Shown here in pieces: positions 26,001 to 38,800 of a stretch of 64,000 bases of DNA (position 1 is its first letter; every line of letters begins with the position of its first letter). The stretch spans positions 15,219,891-15,283,890 of the forward strand of contig OX457029.1 in the NCBI GenBank assembly GCA_949752745.1, given 5' to 3'. The notes below the pieces were generated by a model. It searched no databases and had not been told where the DNA came from. It worked only from the letters and a program-made list of their open reading frames with translations. The translations under genes were made by a program, and so were the position numbers. The DNA comes from Protula sp. h YS-2021 (Eukaryota; Annelida; Polychaeta; Sabellida; Serpulidae).

Positions 26001-28150
26001 GATCGAGAAGTCGGCATTCCTGAGAATGGCTACCCTTCCATTAAGGTACCCCCACCCTTGAATCATCCCCACCCCCTCCCCCTCCCCCTCCCCAGACCAA
26101 GTTTCAGCATAGGTAGAGGAACAGAGCACACCACCGCTTGCCTTGTCAACGTTAGCACCACAAGACGCACCTTTCCTGGATGCTATACAAGTAAGTACGC
26201 TCCAGCGAGGCCAACTGGGTGGACAGCAGCGAGGAGCGGACACAGTCACGCTTCCATTCGTCCAAGAATTGTTTCGCTCGACCAGGATCTATCGCTCCCC
26301 ACGCAATCACACCCCCACTGGAGCAGTATGAACAACCAGTAAAACGGACCGTGTAGATGCCCTCTGCGAGGAGTGAGAGACATTGCACTGGAGGAAATTC
26401 GTGCCAAGACCACTGAAGCGCCTTCTCTCCGCGTACTTAATTCCATATCTTTTCACTCTTAGGTGAGTGAATTTACAACTCAGTACCCCGTGTCCTCTAA
26501 ACTACTGGAATGTTTTGCCCTCTCAACATGAGACGTTGTCAAGCAGAGACGCTTTTTGCAATATTGTTGATCTAGAGTGAAGAGTGTACGGGAAAGAATC
26601 CCCCAGCAGAAATCGAAAGGGTAAAGCAAGAGCTTTGCACCATGTCTCAGCACTTTGTTCTGGTGTCCAGGATATCGCATGCCCCTTTCCGCCAGTTAGC
26701 GTAACATAAGAAGCCGCATCGCTCCAGACCGGTGCTATACAAGCCGTAGCAGTAGCAGTCAACTAAAGTACCGTCCAGAGACGAGGGTCTCGTCTCAAAG
26801 CAATGCTTTTCAAAAGGCTTAGAAGATTTCGTCTCCTATAACGCCCCCCCTGGTCCGTAGGCGTAAGGCAGGCTCTGGAGATCTTGTCCTAGTTGTCCGT
26901 TTGCCCAAGGATGGCTGTGTTCTCGCATTCAGGAAGAGTCTGATTGGTCAGAAGCCGTCCATATCTCTCCAAGCACGGGCAAGCCTAGCCTTGACATTAG
27001 TCTGCCAGAAAATATTTCTGCTTGTATGTAGGTCAAGACCGCTTCTGTTTCCGGCACTTCCCTTCAGACTCTGCACACCCCCATACGAGTAGGTCATGAA
27101 AGTGTTGAAGATATGGCTTCCCGAAGCCCCGTGGTTTCCCCTACTACTCCGATGCGGGACCTTGAAGACCGTGCGGATACCTTCTTATCTGTTGTTACAG
27201 CAACCCTGGGACTACTTCCATCCCTCTCCACAGCTGCTGGATCCAGGCTTCCCGCGGCTGTGGGAACAGATTTCCTGGACTATCTGCTCACCTAGTGCCA
27301 TATGAAGGTTCGTTCAATAGAAGCAACAGACCTATCATTGGCTCAAGGCTCGAAGGAAGACGGACTATGTCCTAGAATCAGGCGCCGCGTTGTCTCGTCT
27401 GCTCAGACACTGTAAGACACTCAGCCAAACGTGGAATCTTTTCCTATCTCTTCGATATCTACAATGTGCGGATATCTTCGGGGACGTCATTCCGGCTGTT
27501 ATTTCACCGAAAAATGCCAGGTAAGATTTATTTTTCTCCTAGCGTCAGCCAAGGCCTTAGAGCGAGAAATTAGGGAGAAAAAATGAGTGGAATAAAGTCT
27601 TCCTCATGCCTAGGGCAGGCTTCGTAAGTAAAACTCCCATTGTCAACGAGGGAATAAGTACACCTTTTGAACACATTGCCCTGCTTAAGGTGAGGGGAGG
27701 GGAGACCTGATCTCTATGGGCCATGTTAAGGCGTTACGAGGTTATCTCTAATTCTCAGACCCGTACAGGTCGAAAATCAAAAACCGCTAATCGTTTCTTT
27801 ATGCCGAACTTGAAGAGAAATTTTCTAAAACAGACGATCTTTAATTTAATTAAATATGTTACTTTGGCGGCGTTTGAGAAGGACGACAGAGAGAATGGAA
27901 GGTGAAAGACTATCAGCTTCATCAGACTGCTAATTCCCAGACAGTGCTCTGTGACCTTTATCAGAAACACTTAAAATAGGATGTTGGTCTTCATCGAACT
28001 CTTTGTTAAGTTTTATCTCAAAACGGGTTCATCATTTATGGTCCCATTTCTAACAGCGCAAACAGAAAGGCAAAGGCAAGCCAAGACTCGCTTCCCTAAG
28101 TCCCAGAAAGAGAATTCCGAGGGAAAGAAACAACAATGCTAAGGTGGGGA
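26001..28150 (+). mobile_element. Possible second DIRS-like fragment
   Basis: Composition resembles 14.3-19.8 kb. Near 27590-27900 the + strand gives, with shifts, a segment with MPRAGFVSKTPIVN, then LRRYEVISNSQTRTGRKSK, then FLKQTIFNLIKYV. This order is like the segment around the GPVRALRKYM block of the recombinase at 19.5-19.9 kb. A basic, lysine- and serine-rich stretch follows at 28050-28140. The similarity is by eye and weak, and the upstream part has no recognisable domain. Confidence 0.35.
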
Positions 28151-28374
28151 TGGGGATGCGTACGCACGCAGTGACTGTTAGCAAGGGGTAAGAACATGAT
28201 CTATTAGTTTTTACTTGCGTGAACTATGTCTTTCAATCATTTTCTTTCCTGCATCTTCTAGAGACGGTTACAGTGTGTGTCATGGTCATTTTGGGTCCTT
28301 CTACATCATCACGATGTTTACCTTCTTTTTTTCTGGCCTGGGAGCGAGAAAAAAGGGGCAGGAGCCATGCTTGC

Positions 28375-29012
28375 TGCTTTCGTAGTGTCAACCATGTCAG
28401 TCGTAGTGCCGTGTCAATCACGTCAGTCGTAGTACCATGTCAACCATGCCAGTCGTAGTGCCATGTCAACCATGTCAGCCGTAGTACCATATCAATCATG
28501 TCAGTCGTAGTGCCATGTCAACCATATCGGTCGTAGTGCTATGTCAATCATGTCAGTTGCAGTGCCATGTCAACCATATCGGTCGTAGTGCTATGTCAAC
28601 CATGTCGGTTGTAGTAACATGTCCATCATGTCAGTCGTAGAACCATTTAAACCATGTCAGCCGTAGTACCATGGCCGTCATGTCGGTCGTAGTGATATGT
28701 CAACCATGTCAGTTGTAGTGCCATGTCCATCATGTCAGTCGTAGTACCATGTCCATCATGTCAGTCGTAATGCCATGTCAACCATGTCAGTCGTAGTACC
28801 ATGTCAATCATCTCAGTCGTAGTGCCATGTCAACCATGTCAGTCGTAGTGCCATGTCAATCATCTCAGTCGTAGTGCCATGTCAATCATCTCAGTCGTAG
28901 TACCATGTCAACCATGTCAGTCGTAGTGCCATGTCAATCATGTCAGCCGTAGTACCATGTTAACCATGTCAGTCGTAGTGTCATGTCAACCATGTCAGTT
29001 GTAGTGCCATGG
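28375..29012. repeat. 26-bp minisatellite
   Basis: About 24 units of GTAGTGCCATGTCAACCATG plus TCAGTC, with common variants ACC/GCC and ACC/ATC. No coding sense. Confidence 0.95.
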
Positions 29013-29699
29013 TATTTTATTTATAAAGACAACCTGATTCTTTTATTTTTCTGTAAGGGAAAGATCTTACGTGAAATCTCGGCGCAAATGGTGTCGGTTC
29101 GGGAATGTCAGTTAACTTCATCTTAAGCCCTTTTTCACCCGTTGAGAATTACACTTTCACACGTAAAAGTTCCTATTAAGAAATAAAACGACAGATTTGA
29201 AGAGCCATTCGAAATCATCTAAAGCTAAAACTAAAAGCCCTTTCTTAACAGGTGGTTCTGCGAAAGTTTATAAGGCGTACAGTGACGCATTCATAAAATA
29301 TAATAATCAGTTTTTAAATCAGCTTATTTATAGAAAAAATAATAATTGTCAGTCGCTATTGGAAACCTCGAATGAATTGTTTTGGTGATTACTTTAAAGT
29401 GTTCGAGATAAAATTAATGTATTTGGATGTAAGATAAATTTCAATGGTTTAATAAGGAAAATTAAACAAAATTACAGAAATGTCACTTTTTTTTGTACAG
29501 CGGTTTGGCCTGTACAAAAATGTAATTTTTTTTAACAGCGGTTTTGTTTCCGTAAGAGTTTTTCGATCCTTTGATCCACTAGGGATATCGCGAAAACCCT
29601 TATAGAAAGCCTTGAACTACTTTTTATTTAAAATTCTGCACTGGTTGATATCTGCAGAGATCAGCCATTAAATAACAACGTTCTGTTTGATGATTTGTG
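29013..29699. other. AT-rich spacer
   Basis: A 63-codon frame at 29197-29388 has no recognisable motif. Nothing else is supported. Confidence 0.5.
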
Positions 29700-31692
29700 A
29701 GAAATATGCCCGGAAATGATTGGCAGATTGGGGAAGAGGATGGAAATGATTGGCAGATCGAGGAAGAGGACAGAAATGATTGGCAGATTGAGGAAGGGGA
29801 TAGAAATGATTGGCAGATTGATGGAGAGAATAGAAACGATTGGCAGATTGAGGAAAAGGATAGAAATGATTGGCAAATTGAGGAAGAGAATAGAAATGAC
29901 TGCCAAATTGAGGAAGAGGATGGAAATGATTGGCAGATTGGAGAAGAGGATAGAAATGATTGGCAGATTGGGGAAGAGGATAGAAATGTTTGGCAGATTG
30001 AGGAAGAGGATAGAAATGACTGGCACATTGAGGAAGAGGATAGAAATGACTGGCAGATTGGGGAAGAGGATAGAAATGATTGGCAGATTGAGAAAGAAGA
30101 TAGAAATGACTGGCAGTTTGGGGAACAGGATGGAAATAATTGGCAGATTGGAGAAGAGGATAGAAATGATTGGCAGAATGCAGAAGAGGATAGAAATGAT
30201 TGGCAGATTGGGGAAGAGGATAGAAATGACTGGCAGATTGGAGAAGAGGATAGACATGATTGGCAGATTCGGGAAGAGGATAGAAGTGACTGGCACATTG
30301 AGGAAGAGGATAGAAATGACTGGCAGATTGGAGAAGAGGATGGAAACAATTGGCAGATTGGAGAAGAGGATAGAAATGATTTTCAGAATGAGGAAGAGGA
30401 TAGAAATGATTGGCAAATTGAGGAAGAGAATAGAAATGACTGGCACATAGAGGAAGAGGATAGAAATGACTGACAGATTGGGGAAGAGGATGGAAATGAT
30501 TGGCAGATTGGAGAAGAGGATAGAAATGATTGGCAGATTGGAAAAGAGATAGAAATGATTGGCAGATTGGAAAAGAGGATAGAAATGATTGGCAAATTAG
30601 GGACGAGGATGGAAATGATTGGCAGATTGGAGAAGAGGATAGAAATGATTGGCAAATTATGGAAGAGGATGGAAATGATTGGCAGATTGGAGAAGAGGAT
30701 AGAAATGATTGGCAGATTGGGGAAGAGGATAGAAATGACTGACAGATTGGGAAAGAAGATAGAAATGATTGGCAGATTGGAGAAGAGGATAGAAATGATT
30801 GGCAGATTGGAGAAGAGGATGAAAATCATAGGCAGATTGAAGAAGAGGACAGAAATGATTTTCAGATTGAGGAAGAGGATAGAAATGATTGGCAAATTGA
30901 GGAAGAGAATAGAAAGGGGCACATTGAGGAAGAGGATAGAAATGACTGACAGATTGGGGAAGAGGATGGAAATGATTGGCAGATTGGAGAAGAGGAAAGA
31001 AATGATTGGCAGATTGGAGAAGAGGATAAAAATGATTGGCAGATTGGAGAAGAGGATAAAAATGATTGGCAAATTATGGAAGAGGATGGAAATGATTGGC
31101 AGATTGGAGAAGAAGATAGAAATGATTGGCAGATTGGGGAAGAGGATAGAAATGACTGGCAGATTGTTGAAGAAGATAGAAATGATTGGCAGATTGAGAA
31201 AGAGGATAGAAATGACTGGCAGATTGGGGAAGAAGATAGAAATGATTGGTAGATTGGGGAAGAAGATACAAATGATTTTCAGATTGAGGAAAAGGATAGA
31301 AATGATTGGCGAATTGAGGAAGATAATAGAAATGACTGTCACATTGAGGAAGAGGATAGAAATGATTGGCAAATTGGGGAAGAGGATAAAAATGATTGGC
31401 AGATTGTGTGAAGAGGATAGAAATGATTGGCAGATTGAGAAAGAGGATAGAAATAACTGGCAGATTGGGGAAGAAGATAGAAATGACTGGCATATTGGGG
31501 AAGAGGATAGAAATGATTGGCAGATTGGGGAAGAGGATGGAAATGATTGACAGATTGGAGAAGAGGATAGAAATGATTGTCAGATTGAGGAAGAGGATAG
31601 AAATGATTGGCAGATTGGGGAAGAAGATAGAAACGGTTGGCAGATTGGGGAAGAGGATAGAAATGATTGGCAGATTGGGGAAGAAGATAGAA
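29700..31692. repeat. 30-bp minisatellite, about 66 copies
   Basis: Units of GATTGGCAGATTGGGGAAGA plus GGATAGAAAT. Since 30 is a multiple of three, frames stay open for hundreds of codons on both strands. The most protein-like is + strand 29697-30473, 258 codons of a 10-residue repeat close to NDWQIGEEDR, interrupted later by single-base length changes. There is no start context, signal peptide, or non-repeat domain on either side, so I class it as a minisatellite and not a gene. Confidence 0.95.
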
Positions 31693-33560
31693 ATGGAACT
31701 GTCGGCATTTCCTGACTATTTGACTATGTTGTTCACACGAGAAATGACTTATTCGTTGTTCAGTGATTTATTTGCACTATGAGACTCATACACTGTTCCA
31801 CCATGCACACAGTCAGTACATGTAAACATGTGCATAACGTTATGTACTTCTGGAGTATACTCTCAACCAAAGTCCTCTCCCCAGTAAATATTGAGACGTT
31901 TCATAAACATTGGAGAGACGTCTCACCCGACACCTGATCAACGTCGAGTTTCGGTTTTTGTGGAAATTGAAACAGGGCTTCCTTCTAATGTTGGATAAAC
32001 GTCGAGAAAATGTTAGCGTTATATTAAAGGCATGGGTGAGACGTTGATCTGCAACCAGAGTTAATGTTGCAGCTTGGTCGACGTTGCAACCTCAAACCGG
32101 CGTTGAAATGTTTACTGGGTTAACTATGTTTGGTTTATGGTCTTTGTCTCAACACAGTTTATGGCATTTTGATAGGAGAAATTAAAATGCAAAGTTAGTA
32201 AAGTACTTTATGAAATTTTAACTCAAGAACACGCCCATGAAGACATTTGGCGGGGGAAGAGAGGGGAGGGGGGAGAACAGTGAAAGGAGGGAATAGCCGA
32301 TTTTTATTCTCGATTTGTTTATTCGGAAAATATCGAAAAATTTTCAATTTATCAGAAGTCTACGTTCTTTCAAATTTTACAATCTTCATTTTTGCATTTC
32401 ACCCAAAAATAGAATTAAGGGAATTTTATGGGAGCCATCCTTTCAGTTTGTTTAATGGCCAAGCAATTTCACAGGGCGGCTGTCCAAACCTCAATAAAAC
32501 CAGTTAGAAAACGGTTATTCGTGGGTCATCCCTGTCCTTGCTGCTCTTCATGATAACGGACCCCCCCCCCCCCCCCCGCCCCCGCCCCACCCCCAAAAAA
32601 AACCCTTTCGGGTCAATCTCATTCCTAGCCATAATGGGGCATGCGAAACAGATTAGCATCATATTACGTCACACGTTATAGATATAAATAGTATTAATTT
32701 GGTATTAGTAAACATGCATTCTACTTACGCACAAGTGAGAGCGCACATTCTTTTTAGTTGTTGTTGTTTTGTTGTTTTTTTTTTGTATGTATGCGTGTGT
32801 GTGTGTATGTGCTTAACGTTTTAGAAATATACCCCCACTTAAACCTTACATAAAATAATGTTATACAATGCGCTAATGTAATGTATAGCTATGCTCCACA
32901 ATAGACTGAATAGACGCAGTAATTTTTTCCTTTTGAATGAAAATAACGTAAGTATGTCTGATTAAGAGCGATATCCTACTTACGGGTGCAGATCGCCTGC
33001 GGGAAAGTTATAGACCTATGTTTCATTAATTATTTCCACAAATAAATGTTCTTCAGTTAGAATGAGACATGGATGTGTGTGTGTTCTATCAACCAAAAAG
33101 TGTCATTTCTATCTGAATGTACATTGTCGGAATACACAGAAGTCTGCCATTATTTATCTGTTCACATATATTATTCTTTACATGTATTTCAATATTTTGT
33201 CACTTCCGTTTAATGTGATAGATTACTTTATTAATGGTGAGTATTTGTTATTTTTTAGCATTAATATTTTATAATTACACGTGTGGATTTAGTTGCGAGA
33301 ACTAATAATCTTGTTTGTGTATGTTTGTGTGTTTTAAAATCGTGCATTGAGATATAAAAACAAACTAATGTCTGTCTAAAATGATAGTATTATGTGACGT
33401 ATTCTGTTCAAAAGTAATGGCTCGTTTTTCTGTTATTTCTTCAATTAATCATATCCAGGAAACCGTTAGAAGTGATCGGGATATTGCCACTTTGGATACG
33501 TCGTACTGACGTGATTATTATTTATTTTTGGTTTGTTTTGCCTACAAAGTTACGCAATGT
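31693..33560. other. Intergenic DNA upstream of the calmodulin-like gene
   Basis: Holds one dispersed ACGTTG/GACGTC repeat copy at about 31870-32125 (ending GTTTACTGGGTT), a C-run at 32562-32578, and a GT run near 32797. It must contain the promoter and first exon of the gene starting at 33572, but I cannot identify them. Invertebrate and vertebrate calmodulin genes often have a first exon holding only the start codon. Confidence 0.5.
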
Positions 33561-33571
33561 TTACCTTCCAG

Positions 33572-33605
33572 GCCAATCAGAAATTGACAGAAGAGCAGAT
33601 TGCAG
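33572..33605 (+). CDS. Calmodulin-like protein, exon A (N-terminus)
   Basis: A 34-base exon encoding ANQKLTEEQIA, matching the start of calmodulin just before the first EF-hand. A pyrimidine-rich CTTCCAG acceptor precedes it and a GTAAAT donor follows. The vertebrate calmodulin genes have an almost identical short second exon after a start-codon-only exon, which favours this model. An in-frame ATG at 33557 would instead allow a start here with five extra residues, so the true start is unsettled. The exon ends after the first base of a codon, in phase with the next exon. Confidence 0.8.
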
Positions 33606-33644
33606 GTAAATGTAGATTCTCTGTATAATAAGGCAATGTTTTTG

Positions 33645-33720
33645 GAGGGACCGGGATGGGGTTAGGGTTCGGGTTTGAGTTTTGGAATATTTTCAGCATA
33701 AGTAATAAGGCATAGGGAAC
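33645..33720 (+). repeat. Intronic repeat, copy 1
   Basis: A stretch of about 76 bp with GGGATGGGGTTAGGGTTCGGG, and ATTTTCAGCATAAGTAATAAGG then CATAGGGAAC. It lies shortly after the donor of exon A. A near-identical copy lies in the intron after exon C at 50847-50926, in the same orientation. Confidence 0.85.
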
Positions 33721-34076
33721 GAATTAAATATGTTGTGCAAGTATCTTTCTCCACAGGTAACAACCAAATAAAAAACTGGTCGGAGAGGGACGCGTGGGAA
33801 GGTGGCGTTTGCTAAAGTTCCTTCCACTCCAGAATAAAAAAAAAGACCTTAACGTCTCAGGATCTATTGTTACGACACCATCACCCCTTGAAGTTCTGTC
33901 GACATGCGGATCCAGCCTGTCACGTTTGGCCAGGTTCCTCTATGCCTGACCTCATCCAGTACATGTCAGGATCTCAGATATCTGTTGGTGGTCATGATGA
34001 CATTCGGAAATATTCAAACTTTCTAAAAGATTACGATAGTTCTTGACGAAGTATGAAGTTAGAATGCTTTTTCGCA

Positions 34077-34190
<114 letters not shown>

Positions 34191-34553
34191 CATTTGTCCT
34201 TCGGCACCCCCCCCCCGACAGAAGTGACCCGTCCGGCTTTGAAACACTTCGAGTAAACAAAAGAAACCGACCGACTGCTGTACAAAAACAGAAACTAGAC
34301 AGGAAGACAGAAAAATACTGAAAATGGCCTTGCAAATGATAAATTTATCTTGACTTTTTGTGCTTTGTGATCGCGTGTTATACGATTCACAAACATTTAA
34401 CCATATGTTGTGAAAGGCAAAATGAAACAAGAATTTTTGTCTATTCATCGAAAAATTTCAAAAATGGAAAAAATTCCACCCGGTCGTGTCCGATTTGTTT
34501 CGAGAAACAACACTAAGAGATCACCGAGTATGTTTTTGTTTTTCTATTTATAG

Positions 34554-34697
34554 AATATAGGGAATCGTTCCTGCTATTTGACAAGAATGGAGACGGTCGT
34601 ATAACGACGGAGGAGCTCGGGACGGTGATACGATCGCTGGGACAGTCTGCCAGTGATAAAGACCTTCAAGACATGATCAACGATGTCGATATCGATG
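34554..34697 (+). CDS. Calmodulin-like protein, exon B (EF-hand 1)
   Basis: A 144-base exon, exactly the length of the equivalent vertebrate calmodulin exon. It follows TTTCTATTTATAG and ends before GTAGGA. It encodes [20 protein letters not shown] and on to MINDVDIDG, i.e. the complete first EF-hand (loop [12 protein letters not shown], with the acidic residues at loop positions 1, 3, 5 and 12) and the start of the second. Several residues differ from the near-invariant calmodulin sequence, so this is a calmodulin-like paralogue and not calmodulin itself. It probably acts as a cytosolic calcium sensor. The next exon is 16 kb away because a Polinton sits in the intron. Confidence 0.93.
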
Positions 34698-34739
34698 GTA
34701 GGATCGTCCTCCCAGCAAACGCTGTGACCTTGTGACGTC

Positions 34740-34882
34740 TTTCAGTAGCTCTCACAACTGACGTCATCAAGTTCAGGTTTCGGTTGATTATGGAAATTAA
34801 AAAACGTTTTTCTCCCAAAGTTGGATAGACGTCGATTATCTGACGCTTAATCAACGTCGCGGAAAGGTTGCAAATGAAAGTT
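34740..34882. repeat. Dispersed ACGTTG/GACGTC repeat, left part, split by the Polinton
   Basis: Contains GTTGGATAGACGTCG, TAATCAACGTCGCGGAAAGG and ends in AAAGTT. The matching right part starts after the Polinton at 49917 (GAAACAGTATCTAT). Read without the Polinton and with a single AAAGTT, the order of words agrees with an uninterrupted copy at 8283-8365. This confirms the element's limits independently. Confidence 0.85.
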
Positions 34883-34985
34883 AGTAGGAAAAAAACGGGG
34901 GTTCCAGCACAGACCCCCCCAGCCGGCAGTCGGGACCCCCCCTCCCCCCCTCTTAGCCGGCAGTCGGGACAGACCCCCCCCCCTA
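34883..34985. repeat. Polinton left terminal inverted repeat
   Basis: Begins AGTAGGAAAAAAACGGGGG and continues with tandem GCCGGCAGTCGGGAC units separated by C-runs. It is the inverted match of 49796-49910. C-run lengths differ between the ends. Confidence 0.95.
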
Positions 34986-34988
34986 GGC

Positions 34989-35050
34989 GAGCAACATTCT
35001 GTCAAGTCAGCAACATTCTGTCAAGCCAGCAACATTCTGTCAAGTCAGCA
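34989..35050. repeat. Three 19-bp repeats upstream of the polymerase promoter
   Basis: Three copies of CAGCAACATTCTGTCAAGT, present only at the left end. They lie about 40-100 bp upstream of the TATA box and could bind a regulator of polymerase transcription. That role is inferred from position alone. Confidence 0.7.
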
Positions 35051-35086
35051 TAAGTTACACACCACAATTTGATCACATCAGAGTGG

Positions 35087-35094
35087 TATATAAG
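35087..35094 (+). promoter_or_regulatory. TATA box of the Polinton left promoter
   Basis: TATATAAG about 780 bases upstream of the polymerase start. A strong splice donor, CG|GTAAGT, follows at 35131-35132, so the transcript may have a short non-coding first exon and an intron spanning the module array, with polymerase beginning in exon 2. The acceptor is not certain. Confidence 0.6.
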
Positions 35095-35129
35095 GGATGA
35101 GCTCAATCCAACAACAGTGACAGTCATAT

Positions 35130-35820
35130 CGGTAAGTGGAACTCATTGAAACTTTGTAAACAAAAAGTGGAAAAACTGGAATAACTTTCGTTATACTTGA
35201 CTGATTTGTATGGAAATTTCGCTGTTTGATTCAGTTTTATGTAAACTTTTGTTATAAAGTGATCATGGGCCAGTTGCGCAGCTGGCTGTATAAATATTTG
35301 TAGCATACCGCCATGTTGACTTAAAACTAGGATAACTTTTGTTATACTCGACCGATTTACCTGGAAATTTCACCATTTGATTCAGTTTTATGTATAGTTT
35401 TGTTACAAAATAGTCATGAGCTAGTTACACAGCTGGCTGTATGCATATTTGTAGCATGCCGCCATTTTAACTTAAAACTGGGATAACTTTTGTTATACTT
35501 GACCGATTTACCTGGAAATTTCACCATTTGATTCAGTTTTATGTATAGTTTTGTTATAAAATAGTCATGAGCTAGTTACGCAGGTGGTTGTATGCATTTT
35601 TGTAACGTGTCTCCATTTTAACTTGAAATTGAGATAACTTTCATTATACTTGACCGATTTACATGAAAATTTCACCATTTGATTCAGTTTTATGTAAAGT
35701 TTTGTATTAAATAGTCATGGGCTAGCTGCGCAGCTGGCTGTATGCGTATTTGTAGCATGCCGCCATTTTAACTTGAAACTGGGATAACTTTGGTTATATT
35801 TGACCGATTTACATGCATTA
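35130..35820. repeat. Subterminal module array of the Polinton, left
   Basis: Four to five units of about 150 bp, with GATTCAGTTTTATGTA, CAGCTGGCTGTATGCAT, TGCCGCCATTTTAACTT and ATAACTTTCGTTATACTTGA. This is the same module as in the foldback elements at 10.4-14.3 and 51.3-57.9 kb. Confidence 0.93.
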
Positions 35821-35867
35821 AAATATTTCCATCTTTGGATGCTTTTGAGACGCATGCATGTGTTGAG

Positions 35868-38800
35868 ATGGAAAATGTACCTCATGAAGAACAAAGAAAG
35901 AAAGAAAAGACAGGACAAGTAGGCAGAGGCAGAAGAGTGAGTCTTGGTGAAAACGCACAGGAAAGACGGTTTGAGCCTGGAGATGGATCGGATTTACTGC
36001 TTGAAATGCGACAACAAGAGAACCGGATCAAGAGACATTTGCTAGAAACGTTAAACCATGGCATGAAATGGTATATTGTGGTGCATGCACGCTTCAAGAA
36101 ACTGACGGCAAATGCAGAAGGCGTTATGGTAGAACAAGTGGATAATGCCTTATCAGCAGTCCGACATATACGGCATACAAAGCAGCGGATATTGAGAAGG
36201 ACTTGCCAGAAGCCTATAAAGAATTGTTTACCAAGTTTGATGAACATGATCGACAAGGTTCTGGCTGGGTGTTGGATAACATACTGTATATTGAAGTGCA
36301 TAAAGCTACGCCAGTGCCACTAGAAGCGAGTAGTTTTATTCCACTACCGAAGAAAGTAAAGAATACAGGAGGTGTGTTAAACATTCAGAATGATGATAAC
36401 AAGTGCTTCTTATGGTCTGTATTGGCTCACTTCATCCTCATGACAGAAACCCACAACGTGTGAATCATTACACGCCATTTGAGAACGAATTGAAGGTGGA
36501 AGGCATGACATTTCCCACACCGATTACAGACATTCCAAAATTTGAAAAGGAGAATGAGGTGTCTATCAACGTGTTTGGATATGAACAAGATGTAGTTGTT
36601 CCGATACAACTGAGTCGAAACACCAGCGTCAGAGAAATCAACTTGCTTTTGATTAGCAAGGACAAGAAAAGGCATTATTGCCTTATCAAGAATTTCAGCA
36701 GACTTATGGCTTATCGATCAAAGCATAAGGCTGCAGCATTTTATTGTTTCAACTGTCTTCATGGGTTTATGCGACAAGATCTTTTAGACAAGCATCGTGA
36801 AGTGTGTGGCAAGCATGGAGCACAAAGTTTATCATTCCCCAAGGAACCCTTCATCAAGTTCAAGAATGTAGCCAAACGACAGCGAGCACCTTTTGTGATT
36901 TATGCAGACTTTGAATGTTTCACGAAAAAGCAGGAAGGAGACGAGTATCAGCATCATCGTCCAAACAGCTTTGCCTATGTGGTTGTCAGCCAGTATGACA
37001 TACGTGCACCAGTTGTGTATCGAGGAGATAATGCCGTGAAAGTCTTTTAAGACCATATGGTGAATGAGCGTGATTGTATTGTGCATGGCTTGCAGCAGCC
37101 AAAGAAAATGGTCATGACTCGTGAAGACAAAGAAGATTTCAAGAACGCTGTTGAACGCATTTGCCATGAGCCTCTAGGAGCAGATCGTGTGAGAGATCAC
37201 GACCACATCAATGGCAAATACCGTGGAGCTGCACATAATGAATGCAACTTACAATTTCGACTCCGAAAGGATAAGCAGGGGGATAAAGATTCTTTTATCA
37301 TTCCTGTGTTTTTCCACAATTAACGAGGCTATGACAGCCATTTGATCATGGAAGAAATTGACAAATTTAAAAATGAAACGATTACAGTCATTCCCAACAC
37401 CATTGAGAAATATATTGCATTCACCATGGGCAATCTAAAATTTACAGACAGCTTTCAGTTCATGAGTAGTTCTCTACAGAAGTTGGTATCCAACCTTGCG
37501 GCAGAAGAGAAAGATAACTTCTACAACATGACCTCTCACATTCACGATAGCAACCAACAAGATTTGCTGCTGAGAAAGGGAGTGTATCCCTACGATTACA
37601 TGGACGAACCATCCAAGTTTGCTGAAACACAGCTACCATCAAAGGATAAGTTTTATAGCCAGCTTAGCGAAGAGGACATTAGCGATGAGGATTATGCGCA
37701 TGCTCAGAAGGTGTGGGATACATTCAACTGTACCGCATTCGGTGAATACCACGACCTGTACCTGAAATCAGATGTGCTACTGCTAGCTGACGTGTTTGAA
37801 AATTTTCGTCAAGTGTGTCTCAATACGTATGAATTGGATCCTGCTCACTACTATACAGCACCAGGACTGTCGTGGGATGCTATGTTAAAAGCGACAAAGG
37901 TGAAGTTGGAATTGATCAATGGCATTGACATGTACCAAATGGTTTAGCAAGGCATACGTGGAGGAATATCTGTGATCACACACAAGTATGCGAAAGCAAA
38001 TAATCCCTACGTAGCAGATTATGATCCCACGAAACCAAACAACTACCTAATGTACCTCGACGCAAACAACTTGTATTGCTGGGCCATGTCACAAAGCATG
38101 CCACAAAGAGGATTCATGTGGGTGAGCGAGCCAGAATCCGTTGACTTCATGGATGTAGAAGAAGATGACGACATTGGATTCATTTTGGAAGTGGATTTGG
38201 AATACCCAAATTCAATCCATGATCGTCATAATCACTACCCAGTGGCTCCAGAACGGAAATGTGTCAAATTTGGAGAATTGTCAGAGTGCAGTCAGAAGCT
38301 ACTGGAAGATCTGAACATGAAAGGCAAACCCAGTGAAAAGCTCATTCCTAACTTGTCTGACAAGAAGAAATATGTACTTCATTATAGAAATTTACAACAG
38401 TACGTCTCACTGGGATTGAAAGTCACCAAAGTACATCGCGCCATCATGTTTGAACAGAGCAAATGGCTGGCAAAATACATTACCTTGAACACAGAAAAGA
38501 GAAAATTGGCTAAGAACCCATTTGAGAAAGATTTCTTCAAACTGATGAACAACTCGGTGTTTGGCAAAACCATGGAAAATGTGAGAAAGCGAATCAATGT
38601 TGAACTTGTTCACAAGGAAAAGCGGTTCAAGAAACTTGTAGCCAAACCTTCTTTCCACAAATTCAAAATTTTCAACGAAGATTTGACCGCGGTACATTTG
38701 CGCAAAGTGGATTTGCTTCTGGATAAACCCATTAAAGTTGGCTTCACCATTCTCGACCTCAGCAAAGTGCTTATGTTCAACTTTCATTACAACTACATCA

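Noticed and set aside
33660..33680. Telomere-like GGGTTAGGGTT in the introns, and CCCTAACCCTA near 51563
   Set aside because: Only one to two repeats in each place, embedded in other sequence. Too short to be telomeric.
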